Shown here in pieces: positions 18,797 to 27,780 of a stretch of DNA of 64,000 bases. Made by a program: the position numbers and the translations under genes. The number at the start of each line of letters is the position of its first letter. Positions within the stretch are counted from its first letter, which is position 1. The notes beneath the pieces were generated by a model, which saw nothing but the letters and a program-made list of their open reading frames with translations, ran no database searches and was not told the origin of the DNA. Source of the DNA: Corynebacterium sp. (lineage in GTDB: Bacteria; Actinomycetota; Actinomycetes; Mycobacteriales; Mycobacteriaceae); the NCBI RefSeq assembly GCF_030532195.1, contig NZ_JAUNLP010000003.1, positions 168,512-232,511 on the forward strand, in the 5' to 3' direction.

Positions 18797-19614
18797 AGCA
18801 CCTGGGCGACACCATCATCATCATTGGTGGCGGTGATTTCGTCTGCTATCTGCTTGACCTTGTCAGCAGCGTTGCCCATCGCAACACCCGTGCCCGCCCA
18901 CGCCAACATTTCAATATCATTGGGCATATCGCCGAAGCAGACGACATCAGCCGACGTTGCCCCTACCAATTCGGACACGTATTCCAGCCCGGCGCGCTTA
19001 GTGACACCCGGCGCGGAAACCTCCAGCAACCCATCCGGCATGGAGTACGTCACGTGCGCGCGGCTTGCATCAATTACCGGCGCAATCAGCTCATAGAGCT
19101 GCGCACTGTTCAAGTCAGGATTGCGCAAAAGCAGCTTCGTCGCCGACTTTGCGAGCACCGCTTCCTCCGCAATCAGCCCATGCTCATCTGATTCCCACGC
19201 ATGGTCATAGGACGGCGCCACCACAAACAGCTCATCAATCGCGTCATACGCCGACGTCCCGGCGCGTTCCGCAGCAACCCCGATGCCACCGACCGACGCT
19301 GTTGCTTCACGGGCGTGCTTTACGACGTAATGCAGCGTCTCCGGCTCCAACGTTTTAGCGGACACCACTTCATCGCGCGCGGCATCATAAATGACCGCGC
19401 CGTTGGCGCAGACGCACAGAGGTCGAACGGGTAGCTGATCGAGCACAGGTTTCAGCCAGCGCGCGGGACGCCCTGTGGCCAGCACCAATGGTGTCCCGTG
19501 GCGCAGCATCCTGGTCACTACCGCGCGCAGACGAGGGGTGACGCGCTCCCGGGAATCGATAAAAGTGCCATCAATATCTGAGGCAACGAGCAGCGGTTGA
19601 ATTGTCTCAGTCAC
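18781..19614 (-). CDS. HAD-superfamily (Cof-type) phosphatase
   Basis: 277 residues from GTG at 19612-19614. Motif I ASDIDGTFID (nucleophile and general-acid Asp), motif II LATGRP, and motif III/IV VCFGDMPNDIEMLAWAGTGVAMGNA are all present, as in Cof/YbiV sugar-phosphate or nucleotide phosphatases with a C2 cap. The true substrate is unknown. It follows the acyltransferase-HAD gene by six bases on the same strand, so the two are probably one transcript. Confidence 0.9.
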   Translation of the reverse strand: MTETIQPLLVASDIDGTFIDSRERVTPRLRAVVTRMLRHGTPLVLATGRPARWLKPVLDQLPVRPLCVCANGAVIYDAARDEVVSAKTLEPETLHYVVKHAREATASVGGIGVAAERAGTSAYDAIDELFVVAPSYDHAWESDEHGLIAEEAVLAKSATKLLLRNPDLNSAQLYELIAPVIDASRAHVTYSMPDGLLEVSAPGVTKRAGLEYVSELVGATSADVVCFGDMPNDIEMLAWAGTGVAMGNAADKVKQIADEITATNDDDGVAQVLERWF

Positions 19615-19620
19615 GGCGAA

Positions 19621-21234
19621 CTACTCGCCGTTTTCGCCGTTGTCGCAGAACCGGTCGGCCAGCATCTCGAGTGTGGCAACCACTCCCCCATGCGCTGCGG
19701 TATCAACTACCCAGCCCGCATTGCGCAGCAGTGTCCAGTCCGCATCGGCCATCACTACTGGCATGCCAACGCGATCGAGCGCCTCGGAGAAAATTTCCCG
19801 CGAGGCAAACAACATTGCGCTTTCCTCCTTGCGAGCCTGCTCGCGCAGAGTCACCGCCACAGCATTGGTGACATCCAGCTTGCTGGCGTTTTCAGGAAGC
19901 TCCACCGTTTTCAGGTCGGCACAGTGCAGGGCCGTCAGGTCAGGCTTGTCGCCCTTATCATGCAGGACGATGATTGTGGCGCCCTCACCGGCGAGCTGCT
20001 CCAAGGCCTTCATAGTGTCTTCGCTGATACCGTTCGCGCCGTCGACAAGCGAACCGGGGTAATCGAAGATGAACGACTGCGGCTTGGTGGTGATGAGTTT
20101 GTCCAGGCGCTGCGGCAGCTTGTCGCGGATCATCATCGACTGACCGATGAGGCGGTAGACGCTCTGCTGCGTCTGCTCCAGGCTGGCGGCGGAAGCCTTT
20201 TCCAACTGCGCGTAGGTATCGCGGAATGTCGCGCGCATGGATTCGGTGGCGGCGAGGACGGAATCCCGGCTCTCCTTCGCGCCAGCGACGACTTCATCCG
20301 CCATCTGCTCGACGGACTGGCGAAGCTGCGCGAGCATCGCCGTTGTCTGCTCCTTCGCGCGTGTCGATTCCGCACTCACGGTATTGGAGGCATCAATGAA
20401 CTGCTGCTTGGTCTGGCCGCGGAATTCACGTGCAGACTCGGCGAGCTTGTCCTTGAACGATGCCAAGTCACTGCGCAAGTGGCGAATGCGCTGGCGCTCT
20501 TCCTCAACTTTGAGGTCCTCTGCCTGGGCCTCTTCGAAGGTCGGGGCGCCGCCGCCGAGGCGTGTCGGAACCCAGTAGGCGCCCTGTGGCAGTGGGCCTT
20601 CCGCCTCCGCGTACTCATCCCAGAGTTGGCGGACGCCCTGATCCATGATTTCGTGCAGCTTATCAGTGGCCTCTACTGGATCGCCCTCCGGATGCCACGG
20701 TGGCAGCACCACCATATGAATAGGAGTATTGGTGCGACCGAGGTGCTTTGGATGCCCCTTCGTCCACACGCGCTGGGATCCCACGATCAGCACGGGAAGA
20801 ATGGGCTTACCGGTGCGCTGCGCCATACGCACCGCACCGGTCTTGAGGTTTTTTACCTCGAAGCTGCGGGAGATTGTCGACTCCGGGAAGATGCCGACCA
20901 GTTCATCATTTTCCAGCATCTCACAGGCCGTTTCGAAGGACTTAGAGCCATCGGTGCGGTCAACCGGAATGTGCTTGAGAGAGCGCATGATGGGCCCGGC
21001 AATGGGATGGTCAAAGACTTCCTTCTTCGCCATGAAACGCACATAGCGACGGTACTTGCGAAACGGAATACCGACGTACGTGAAGTCCATGTATCCGGTG
21101 TGGTTGGTCACCACAACGGCACCGGACTTCTTAGGCACGTTTTCCCAGCCCTTGATAGTGAATTTCAAACCTTGGGCAAAGAAGACGGCGCGCGCTAATC
21201 CGATAACGCCAAAGTACACGGGATCTTTGAACAT
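19621..21234 (-). CDS. PlsC-type acyltransferase fused to a coiled coil and a degenerate HAD-like domain
   Basis: 537 residues if started at ATG 21232-21234 (MFKDPVYFG); the frame is open further upstream, but that extension looks non-native. The N-terminal 1-acylglycerol-3-phosphate acyltransferase domain has NHTGYMD (HX4D motif) and FPEST (block III). A charged coiled coil follows (about 235-385). The last 150 residues look like a HAD fold: FIFDYPGSLVDG sits where DxDGT should be, and the end (TAAHGGVVATLEMLADRF) resembles the Cof tail. The second catalytic Asp is replaced by Pro, so this part is probably not a phosphatase. It likely takes part in membrane lipid synthesis; the substrate is unknown. 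Confidence 0.8.
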   Translation of the reverse strand: MFKDPVYFGVIGLARAVFFAQGLKFTIKGWENVPKKSGAVVVTNHTGYMDFTYVGIPFRKYRRYVRFMAKKEVFDHPIAGPIMRSLKHIPVDRTDGSKSFETACEMLENDELVGIFPESTISRSFEVKNLKTGAVRMAQRTGKPILPVLIVGSQRVWTKGHPKHLGRTNTPIHMVVLPPWHPEGDPVEATDKLHEIMDQGVRQLWDEYAEAEGPLPQGAYWVPTRLGGGAPTFEEAQAEDLKVEEERQRIRHLRSDLASFKDKLAESAREFRGQTKQQFIDASNTVSAESTRAKEQTTAMLAQLRQSVEQMADEVVAGAKESRDSVLAATESMRATFRDTYAQLEKASAASLEQTQQSVYRLIGQSMMIRDKLPQRLDKLITTKPQSFIFDYPGSLVDGANGISEDTMKALEQLAGEGATIIVLHDKGDKPDLTALHCADLKTVELPENASKLDVTNAVAVTLREQARKEESAMLFASREIFSEALDRVGMPVVMADADWTLLRNAGWVVDTAAHGGVVATLEMLADRFCDNGENGE

Positions 21235-21737
21235 AACTTTTACTCTACAATCTTTCGCACTCAGCAGCGGGCCTGTGCGCATCGGCTCGTCATATCTATT
21301 GAGCCGCACTACCCCCGAAAATTTGGCCAAAGCGGACATATGGACACAACAACCACACCACTTTTAGGTGAACGGCTTTCATGGAATAGGTGACGCGATT
21401 GTGGTGAGCCAAGTTACAAATTTGTGTTTTCGCCAGTTGCGTTAAACTCGCGCACAAGCCCCTCTCGCCTCCGATTTGCCTCACCCCCATTAGGGGGCTT
21501 CGGCTAACTTTTTTTCACAACGCTATGGGTAGCAAAATTGTTCAAAAAATGCTCTCTAGCTGGGGCGATAGAGGCACAGACGCACGCACCCTTTCATTCG
21601 CTTTTCATACCTTTATTTATATCTACGTAACCGTAGGTTATCCCTTACCAACAGGCTCCTTTTTTGTTAACGTGAGCCATGAGCCGAGAAATTCTCTTCG
21701 ACGAAAGATCAACACCCCCATCGGGAAGGATTGGAAA
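21235..21737. promoter_or_regulatory. Divergent intergenic region, acyltransferase / glpD
   Basis: 503 bases with the chosen starts. It contains promoters for the minus-strand acyltransferase operon and plus-strand glpD. The part 21480-21660 is T-rich and has several -10-like hexamers, none decisive. The glpD ribosome site GGAAGGA is at 21724-21730. Confidence 0.4.
21403..21418. promoter_or_regulatory. Possible GlxR (CRP-type) binding site upstream of glpD
   Basis: GGTGA-GCCAAG-TTACA matches the CRP/GlxR consensus TGTGA-N6-TCACA at eight of ten positions. GlxR controls carbon-source genes in C. glutamicum, so a site between the glycerol genes and the acyltransferase is plausible. A single near-match can occur by chance. 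Confidence 0.3.
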
Positions 21738-23474
21738 ATGTCGTCCTCTTCATCTCTCGCCCCCTCCGCAGTTCTGAATAAAGAACAGCACGCAAAAACC
21801 TGGGAAAAGTTCGGCACCGAGCAGTACGACGTCGTCATCATCGGCGGCGGTTCCGTTGGCGCTGGCGCTGCACTTGATGCCGCTACCCGCGGTTTGAAGA
21901 CAGCCGTTATTGAAACCCGTGACTTCGCCGGCGGTACTTCCAGCCGCTCCTCCAAGATGTTCCACGGCGGCCTGCGCTACCTGCAGATGCTGGACTTCCG
22001 CCTTGTCGCAGAGTCCCTGCGCGAGCGCGAACTGTCGATGTCCCACCTGGCTCCGCACCTGGTCAAGCCGCTGCGCTTCGTATTCCCGCTGACCCACCGC
22101 ATCTGGGAGCGCCCATTCATGGCTTCGGGCTTCTTCCTTTACGACGTCATGGGTGGCGCCAAGCAGGTTCCAATGCAGAAGCACTACTCCCGCAAGGGCA
22201 CCCTGAAGCAGGCTCCGGGCCTGAAGCAGGATGCCGTCGTCGGCGGTGTTCGCTACTACGACACCCTGGTTGACGATGCCCGTCACACCATGACCGTCCT
22301 GCGTACGGCTGCTCACTTCGGTGCAGATGTCCGTACTTCCACCCAAGTCGTTGACTTCGAGAAGGAAGGCGAGCGCATCGTCGGCGCCAAACTGCTCGAC
22401 ACCGATACCGGCGCTACCACTACTATTCACGGCAGCGTCTTCGTCAACGCCACCGGCATTTGGTCCGATGAGATTGAGAAGCTGGCAGGTGTCACCGGTA
22501 AGTTCCGCGTCCACACCTCCAAGGGCGTCCATATCGTCATCCCGAAGTCCGCTCTCGAGGGCTCGGTGGCAATGACCTTCGTGACTGAGAAGTCCGTCCT
22601 GTTCGTCATCCCGTGGGGTGAGTACTGGATCATCGGCACCACCGACACCGACTGGACCATGAACCTGGCCAATCCAGCCGCAACCCGCGCTGATATCGAC
22701 TACATCCTCGATCACGTCAACGCCAAGGTCCGCCGCCCAATCACTTACGACGACATCGTCGGTGTCTACTCGGGTCTGCGTCCACTGGTGGAAGGCAACT
22801 CCGACTCCACCACCAACCTCTCCCGTAACCACGCCGTTGCACACGTTGCTCCGGGCATGGTCTCTGTCGCAGGTGGTAAGTACACCACCTACCGCGTCAT
22901 CGGTGCTGACACCATTGACGCTGCTGTTCAGGACATTCCGCGCAAGGTACCGGAGTCCGTCACTGCTGATGTCCCGCTGCTCGGTGCCGATGGTTACCAC
23001 GCACTGAACAACCAGAAGCCGCAGCTGGCTAAGCAGTTCGGTATCACCGAAAAGCAGGTTGAGCACCTGCTCAACCGCTACGGTTCCCTCATCTACGAGG
23101 TGCTAGCTCCGGCCGCTGAGGACAAGTCTCTGCTTGAACCACTGGAGGCCGCTGAGCAGTACCTACGCGCTGAGGTTCTCTACGCGGTCACCCACGAAGG
23201 TGCCCTGCACCTGGATGACATTCTGGAGCGCCGCCTGCGCGTCTCTATGGAGTACGCACACCGCGGTGTCGACAGCGCACGCGCTGTCGCAGAGCTGGTT
23301 GCCCCAGTCCTGGGCTGGGACAAGGAGACCATGGAGAAGGAAATCAAGGTCTTCATCGAGCGCGTTGAAGCAACCCTGGCAGCCGAGCATGAGCTGACCG
23401 ACAAGGCCGCTAACGAGATTGCTGCACACGCAGTGGAGACTCGTGCGGACGTCGACACCAGCCTCGACCGCTAG
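21738..23474 (+). CDS. glpD: Glycerol-3-phosphate dehydrogenase (FAD, aerobic)
   Basis: 578 residues from ATG at 21738, chosen because GGAAGGA lies seven bases upstream; the frame is open upstream without a ribosome site. FAD motif VVIIGGGSVGAGAALDAATRG near the N-terminus, then SSRSSKMFHGGLRYL, both typical of GlpD/GlpA, and the DAO C-terminal domain (EVLYAVTHEGALHLDDILERR). It oxidises glycerol-3-phosphate to dihydroxyacetone phosphate and passes electrons to menaquinone at the inner membrane. It is followed by a strong terminator, then glpF and glpK, so it is its own transcript. Confidence 0.96.
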   Translation: MSSSSSLAPSAVLNKEQHAKTWEKFGTEQYDVVIIGGGSVGAGAALDAATRGLKTAVIETRDFAGGTSSRSSKMFHGGLRYLQMLDFRLVAESLRERELSMSHLAPHLVKPLRFVFPLTHRIWERPFMASGFFLYDVMGGAKQVPMQKHYSRKGTLKQAPGLKQDAVVGGVRYYDTLVDDARHTMTVLRTAAHFGADVRTSTQVVDFEKEGERIVGAKLLDTDTGATTTIHGSVFVNATGIWSDEIEKLAGVTGKFRVHTSKGVHIVIPKSALEGSVAMTFVTEKSVLFVIPWGEYWIIGTTDTDWTMNLANPAATRADIDYILDHVNAKVRRPITYDDIVGVYSGLRPLVEGNSDSTTNLSRNHAVAHVAPGMVSVAGGKYTTYRVIGADTIDAAVQDIPRKVPESVTADVPLLGADGYHALNNQKPQLAKQFGITEKQVEHLLNRYGSLIYEVLAPAAEDKSLLEPLEAAEQYLRAEVLYAVTHEGALHLDDILERRLRVSMEYAHRGVDSARAVAELVAPVLGWDKETMEKEIKVFIERVEATLAAEHELTDKAANEIAAHAVETRADVDTSLDR

Positions 23475-23781
23475 TTGGTACTCCCTACCACCTCGGTGGT
23501 CATGGGGTTAGGTTCTTCTAACGAGCACGTTCCCAATGGCCACTAACGCTGTAGACACAACGTAATAGGTCTCTTTAAAAAGCTTTAAAAGGCAGCTCAT
23601 GGTTCCCAATGAGCTGATGGGTCAAAAATAAGAGTGCCGGCGAAAAGCAATTCTCGCCGGCATTTCTTTTACCCGGAGTGCTTTTGCTCGGTTTTTACCC
23701 GGCTTTTACGCGGAGTGTTTTTACGTTGAAGAAAACCATCGTGGTCGCGCGTGGCCACGAGCAAGAGAAAGTTTCTAATCC
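23475..23781. promoter_or_regulatory. Intergenic region glpD-glpF
   Basis: 307 bases. It holds an AT-rich tract with overlapping ctttaaaa elements (23570-23590), a hairpin cagctcat / atgagctg (23593-23600, 23609-23616), the glpD terminator and then the glpF promoter region. The hairpin before the terminator could be an operator or an mRNA 3' structure. Confidence 0.4.
23635..23670 (+). terminator. Rho-independent terminator of glpD
   Basis: Stem tgccggcga / tcgccggca (23635-23643, 23654-23662) with a 10-base loop, followed at once by tttctttt. A classical intrinsic terminator in the plus direction. Confidence 0.85.
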
Positions 23782-24531
23782 ATGGAGACGATCACAGGAT
23801 CCCAGGCATTCTTCTGGGAATTTTTCGGAACCGCAATCCTGATTCTGCTCGGTAACGGTGTCTGTGCCGCTATCAATCTTCGGACCAGCCGCGCCGCCAA
23901 CGCTGGTTGGATGGGCATTGCATTCGGCTGGGGTTTGGCCGTTTTCGCCGGTGCCTCCATCGCCGACGTCAGTGGCGGTCACCTCAACCCCGCTGTCACC
24001 GTCGCACTGGCAGTTGCAGGCAGCCTGAGCTGGAACTTGGTGCCTTTCTACATCGTCGGCCAGCTGCTCGGCGCTTTCATCGGCGCGATTCTCGCATGGG
24101 CCTCGTTCAAGCAGCTCTTTGACGCTAACGGAGTCGATGACAACGGCAACCCAACCAATGCCAATGCCGACACCGGCGGCAGCTTCTTCACCGCGCCAAC
24201 CCACCCCAATAACTTCTGGAACTGTGTCACCGAGTTCATCGCAACATTCGTACTGCTGGCCTTCATCCTGTTCGGCCCAGCCGGCGGCGAGCTTGGTCCG
24301 CTGACCTACTTCGGTGTCTCGTTCATCATCGTTTCAATCGGCCTGTCGCTCGGTTCCCCAACCGGTTACGCCATCAACCCGGTTCGTGACCTCGGCCCAC
24401 GTCTGGCCTACGCATTTGTACTTCCAATTAAGGGCAAGGGAGACGCCAATTGGTCCTACGCCTGGGTACCCGTTGTCGCCCCGATGCTCGCAGCCGTGGC
24501 AGCAGGCGCCCTTGCCTTTGTAATCGGATAA
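23782..24531 (+). CDS. glpF: Glycerol facilitator (aquaglyceroporin, MIP family)
   Basis: 249 residues with six hydrophobic segments. First pore motif GGHLNPAVTVAL (Asn69-Pro-Ala); second is AINPVRDLGPRL (Asn199-Pro-Val-Arg-Asp), so the second NPA box reads NPV. The Asp203 after the Arg is the mark of glycerol-conducting members. The long Asn-rich loop (about 115-140) is outside or between segments 3 and 4. It lets glycerol diffuse across the cytoplasmic membrane, and GlpK downstream traps it by phosphorylation. A gap of 83 bases with an AGGAG site links it to glpK in one probable operon. Confidence 0.93.
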   Translation: METITGSQAFFWEFFGTAILILLGNGVCAAINLRTSRAANAGWMGIAFGWGLAVFAGASIADVSGGHLNPAVTVALAVAGSLSWNLVPFYIVGQLLGAFIGAILAWASFKQLFDANGVDDNGNPTNANADTGGSFFTAPTHPNNFWNCVTEFIATFVLLAFILFGPAGGELGPLTYFGVSFIIVSIGLSLGSPTGYAINPVRDLGPRLAYAFVLPIKGKGDANWSYAWVPVVAPMLAAVAAGALAFVIG

Positions 24532-24614
24532 ATGGAATATGAGAGTTAACGCACATTTGATAAGTGCATATCTCTGAAGTCACATCTACATAATTTCGCT
24601 AGGAGTATCCCCCC

Positions 24615-26171
24615 ATGTTGCACAGCAAATACGTCCTCGCTATTGACCAGGGCACAACCTCCACCCGCTGCATCATCTTCAACCACGACGCAGAGATTGT
24701 CACGGTTGCTCAGATGGAGCACAAGCAGATTTTCCCAGAGGAGGGCTGGGTAGAGCACGACCCGCAGGAGATTTGGACCAACACTCGGCGCGTCGTCAGC
24801 GAGGCGCTGGCCGACGTTGACATCTCCTCGCAGGACATCGAAGCAATTGGTATCACCAACCAGCGAGAAACCACTGTCGTCTGGGACAAGAACACCGGCG
24901 ATCCGATTTACAACGCCATCGTCTGGCAGGACACTCGCACCAACACCATCTGCAAGGAACTCATGGGAGATGAGGGCGCGGACCGCTGGCGCGAAACCAC
25001 TGGCCTGCGTATCAACTCCTACCCAGCAGCGCCGAAGGCCCGCTGGATTCTGGACAACGTTGAGGGTGCTCGCGAAAAGGCTGAGGCCGGCGACCTGCTC
25101 TTCGGCACCATCGATACCTGGCTGCTGTGGAACCTCACCGGTGGCGCAGAAGGCGACAACGGTGAAGCTGCCGTCCACGCAACCGATGTCACCAATGCGT
25201 CCCGTACTCTCCTGATGGACCTCGACACTCTCGAGTGGGACGAGGACATTTGTCGAGAGATCGGCATTCCGATGTCGATGCTGCCGGAGATTCGACCGTC
25301 GGTAGGCGATTTCGGGCATGTACGCGCCCGCGATGCTCTGGCGGGGGTGCCGATTACCGGCATCCTCGGCGATCAGCAGGCCGCCATGTTCGGTCAGGGT
25401 TGCTTCGAAGAGGGCGACACCAAGAACACCTACGGCACTGGTCTGTTCATGCTGATGAATACCGGTGAGACCGCAAAGTGGTCCGACCACGGCCTGATTT
25501 CCACCGTTTGCTACCAGGTCAAGGATGAAAAGCCGGTCTACGCTCTCGAGGGCTCTGTCTCCATGGGTGGCGCACTGGTTCAGTGGCTGCGCGATGAGCT
25601 GCAGATGATTCCAAACGCAGCATCCATCGAGAACAAGGCCAAGAGCGTTAAGGACAACGGCGGCGTCTACATTGTTCCGGCATTCTCCGGCTTGTTTGCG
25701 CCGCGTTGGCAGCCGGATGCCCGCGGCGTCATCGTCGGCCTGACGCGCTTTGCCAACCGCAACCATATCGCCCGCGCAGTTCTCGAGGCAGCTGCTTACC
25801 AGACTCGTGAGGTACTCGATGCCATGGTGGCCGAATCCGGCACTGAGATGACCTCGCTGAGCGTCGACGGTGGCATGACCATGAATGAGTTCCTCATGCA
25901 GTTCCAGGCCGACATCCTGGATGTGACGGTCACCCGCCCGAACAATATCGAGACCACCGCCCTCGGCGCTGCCTACGCCGCAGGTCTGGGCGTTGGTTTC
26001 TGGTCCAGCCTGGACGAGGTCAAGGCCCACATCACCATCGACAAGAAGTGGCGTCCGAAGATGGAGGCCGAAGAGCGCGACCGCCTCTTCCACCAGTGGA
26101 ACCGCGCTGTCGAGCGCACCTACGGCTGGGTCGAAGATCCGGACGCCGAGGAGGCTCCGAAGCCTGAGTAA
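24615..26171 (+). CDS. glpK: Glycerol kinase
   Basis: 518 residues; ATG with AGGAG nine bases upstream. FGGY family: N-terminal [14 protein letters not shown] (phosphate loop), [10 protein letters not shown], the ATP-domain motif [12 protein letters not shown] and the C-terminal signature region [15 protein letters not shown]. Full length. It makes glycerol-3-phosphate from glycerol and ATP in the cytosol. It stands between glpF and an exported alpha/beta hydrolase, all on the plus strand. Confidence 0.97.
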   Translation: MLHSKYVLAIDQGTTSTRCIIFNHDAEIVTVAQMEHKQIFPEEGWVEHDPQEIWTNTRRVVSEALADVDISSQDIEAIGITNQRETTVVWDKNTGDPIYNAIVWQDTRTNTICKELMGDEGADRWRETTGLRINSYPAAPKARWILDNVEGAREKAEAGDLLFGTIDTWLLWNLTGGAEGDNGEAAVHATDVTNASRTLLMDLDTLEWDEDICREIGIPMSMLPEIRPSVGDFGHVRARDALAGVPITGILGDQQAAMFGQGCFEEGDTKNTYGTGLFMLMNTGETAKWSDHGLISTVCYQVKDEKPVYALEGSVSMGGALVQWLRDELQMIPNAASIENKAKSVKDNGGVYIVPAFSGLFAPRWQPDARGVIVGLTRFANRNHIARAVLEAAAYQTREVLDAMVAESGTEMTSLSVDGGMTMNEFLMQFQADILDVTVTRPNNIETTALGAAYAAGLGVGFWSSLDEVKAHITIDKKWRPKMEAEERDRLFHQWNRAVERTYGWVEDPDAEEAPKPE

Positions 26172-26265
26172 ACCAGCGTAATCCTGAGCAACAAAGTACC
26201 AAGTCGCTCCAGTTTTCAGAGCGCATAGTCAATCGTTCCTACGAGCAAAAGAGAAGAGAGCAAGA

Positions 26266-27438
26266 ATGCGTCGCGCGTCAATTTTCACCGCAGGCCTAGC
26301 AACCACCGTCACCCTTGCGTTGGGTGCTCCTGCAGCGTCGGCTGCTCCCCTGGATTTCATCAAGAATCCACTGGAAGCGACCCCGGATCCACAGTCCACT
26401 GCCATGGTCGAACTGCCTACTACCCCAGCACCGACCACTACCAATGACGGCCGACATGTAACTGTCAACGACGGCTACATGACCTCGACGGATGGCAAGG
26501 ACACCCCTATTTACTGGAAGTCCAACACCATTCCGAACGCCAAGGGCACGGTCGTCGTCGTGCATGGTGCTGCAGAGCACCTGGGCCGCTACGAGTGGGT
26601 GACAGGCAAGCTGCTCAACGCCGGCTACAACGTCTACCGTCTCGATCACCGCGGTCACGGCCACTCGGGGCAGGTAGAGGGCACGCCGGTCGCGCGCGGG
26701 CACATCGATGATTTCCACTCGCTTGTCGACGATCTGCACCAGCTCGTCGAGAAGGCTAAGTCGGAAAATCCAAGCACCAAGACCTTCTTGCTCGGACACT
26801 CCATGGGCGGCCTTGCCGTGGATTTCCACGGCATTAAGTACCCAGGCTCTGTCGACGGCATCATCGCCAATGGTGGCGGCGCCCTGTTCAACCCGTACGG
26901 CGGCAATGAAAAGGGCGAAACCATCACTCCGGAGAAGATGACGGATGTCCAGCGTGAGGCACAGCCGACGCTGTACCAGCGCCTGCCATTCCAGGAGATG
27001 ACCACCTTCAACGCACGTCTTTTGAAGGAAGTGCCGCAGCGCACCGAAATGCGTGCACCTTCTCTGCCGGGCAGCGATCTGATTCAGCTCGGCAACCCAC
27101 TGGGTGCTCTGACTTCTTCGTCGCAGGCCGTGCGTGATGAGTACGACACCGATCCGTACAACAACCCCAAGCTGTCGCTCGGTATGGCTCAGCAGCTGGC
27201 ATTCGCCGCTACCTACAACGGTGTCAACTCCGTCGACTTCAAGGAGCCTACCTTGGTCATGATGGGCGGCCATGACGAACTAGTACCGCCGTTCTTCTCC
27301 AGGGATTTCTACAACGGCATTTCCTCCAGCGACAAGAAGCTGGTTGAGTTCGAAGGCCAATTCCACGAGGTTTTCAATGAGCCGGCTCAGCAAGAGGCTA
27401 TCAATACGGTCATCACCTGGCTCAATGAGCGTGCGTAG
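26266..27438 (+). CDS. Secreted alpha/beta hydrolase (monoacylglycerol lipase-like)
   Basis: 390 residues with a signal peptide (MRRASIFTAG... ending near APAASAA, residue 27). The hydrolase fold has VVVHGAAEHLGRYEWV, the typical start of monoacylglycerol lipase-like 'serine aminopeptidase S33' domains, DHRGHGHS, nucleophile Ser179 in LGHSMGG, an Asp in MGGHDELVPP and a His in GQFHEVFNE. It should act outside the membrane on lipid esters. Lying 94 bases after glpK, it may release glycerol from acylglycerols for uptake by GlpF. The substrate is inferred from context. It is followed by a strong terminator. Confidence 0.87.
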   Translation: MRRASIFTAGLATTVTLALGAPAASAAPLDFIKNPLEATPDPQSTAMVELPTTPAPTTTNDGRHVTVNDGYMTSTDGKDTPIYWKSNTIPNAKGTVVVVHGAAEHLGRYEWVTGKLLNAGYNVYRLDHRGHGHSGQVEGTPVARGHIDDFHSLVDDLHQLVEKAKSENPSTKTFLLGHSMGGLAVDFHGIKYPGSVDGIIANGGGALFNPYGGNEKGETITPEKMTDVQREAQPTLYQRLPFQEMTTFNARLLKEVPQRTEMRAPSLPGSDLIQLGNPLGALTSSSQAVRDEYDTDPYNNPKLSLGMAQQLAFAATYNGVNSVDFKEPTLVMMGGHDELVPPFFSRDFYNGISSSDKKLVEFEGQFHEVFNEPAQQEAINTVITWLNERA

Positions 27439-27780
27439 CTAGGTAGTTTGTAGGTACCTCAGCGCACTCGCGGCACGCAACGCTCGGTGTACTCGGCGTA
27501 CTCGGCGAAACAGTGCCGACTGCGCATAGGGGCGACTGTCATTTTGGCAGTTGCCCCTTTTTTGTCCGTCGCATGCTCCGCTGCTCCACTCGCTCCGCTC
27601 TCTTGCTTTCCTCTTTCAGCTCTCCTCACCACACAAACTCGGGCTGCGTATGTACATAATCGGCCGAAATCAGACCAAAAAGTGCACACAACTACTCAGT
27701 TTCACATTTGCAGCCCTGTGACGCGGTCACGGCGCGGCCACTTAAACCTACTGACCAGACGGGTCACTTAGCCGCAGCGC
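27439..27780. other. Convergent intergenic region, lipase / ABC permease
   Basis: 342 bases. Besides the terminator at 27528-27563 it has a small perfect inverted repeat gtgac-gcg-gtcac (27718-27730). No gene is supported. Confidence 0.4.
27528..27563 (+). terminator. Rho-independent terminator of the glpF-glpK-lipase unit
   Basis: aggggcgactg / cagttgcccct (27528-27538, 27548-27558; one G-T pair) with a 9-base loop, running into a T-tract to 27563. Confidence 0.85.

Noticed and set aside
19597..21198. 533-codon open frame on the plus strand
   Set aside because: Antisense to the acyltransferase-HAD gene; no motif.
21750..23066. 438-codon open frame on the minus strand
   Set aside because: Antisense to glpD; no motif, no ribosome site.
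23695..24204. 169-codon minus-strand frame over glpF
   Set aside because: Antisense to a clear aquaglyceroporin with both pore motifs.
24546..26093. 515-codon open frame on the minus strand
   Set aside because: Antisense to glpK over nearly its whole length; no family resemblance.
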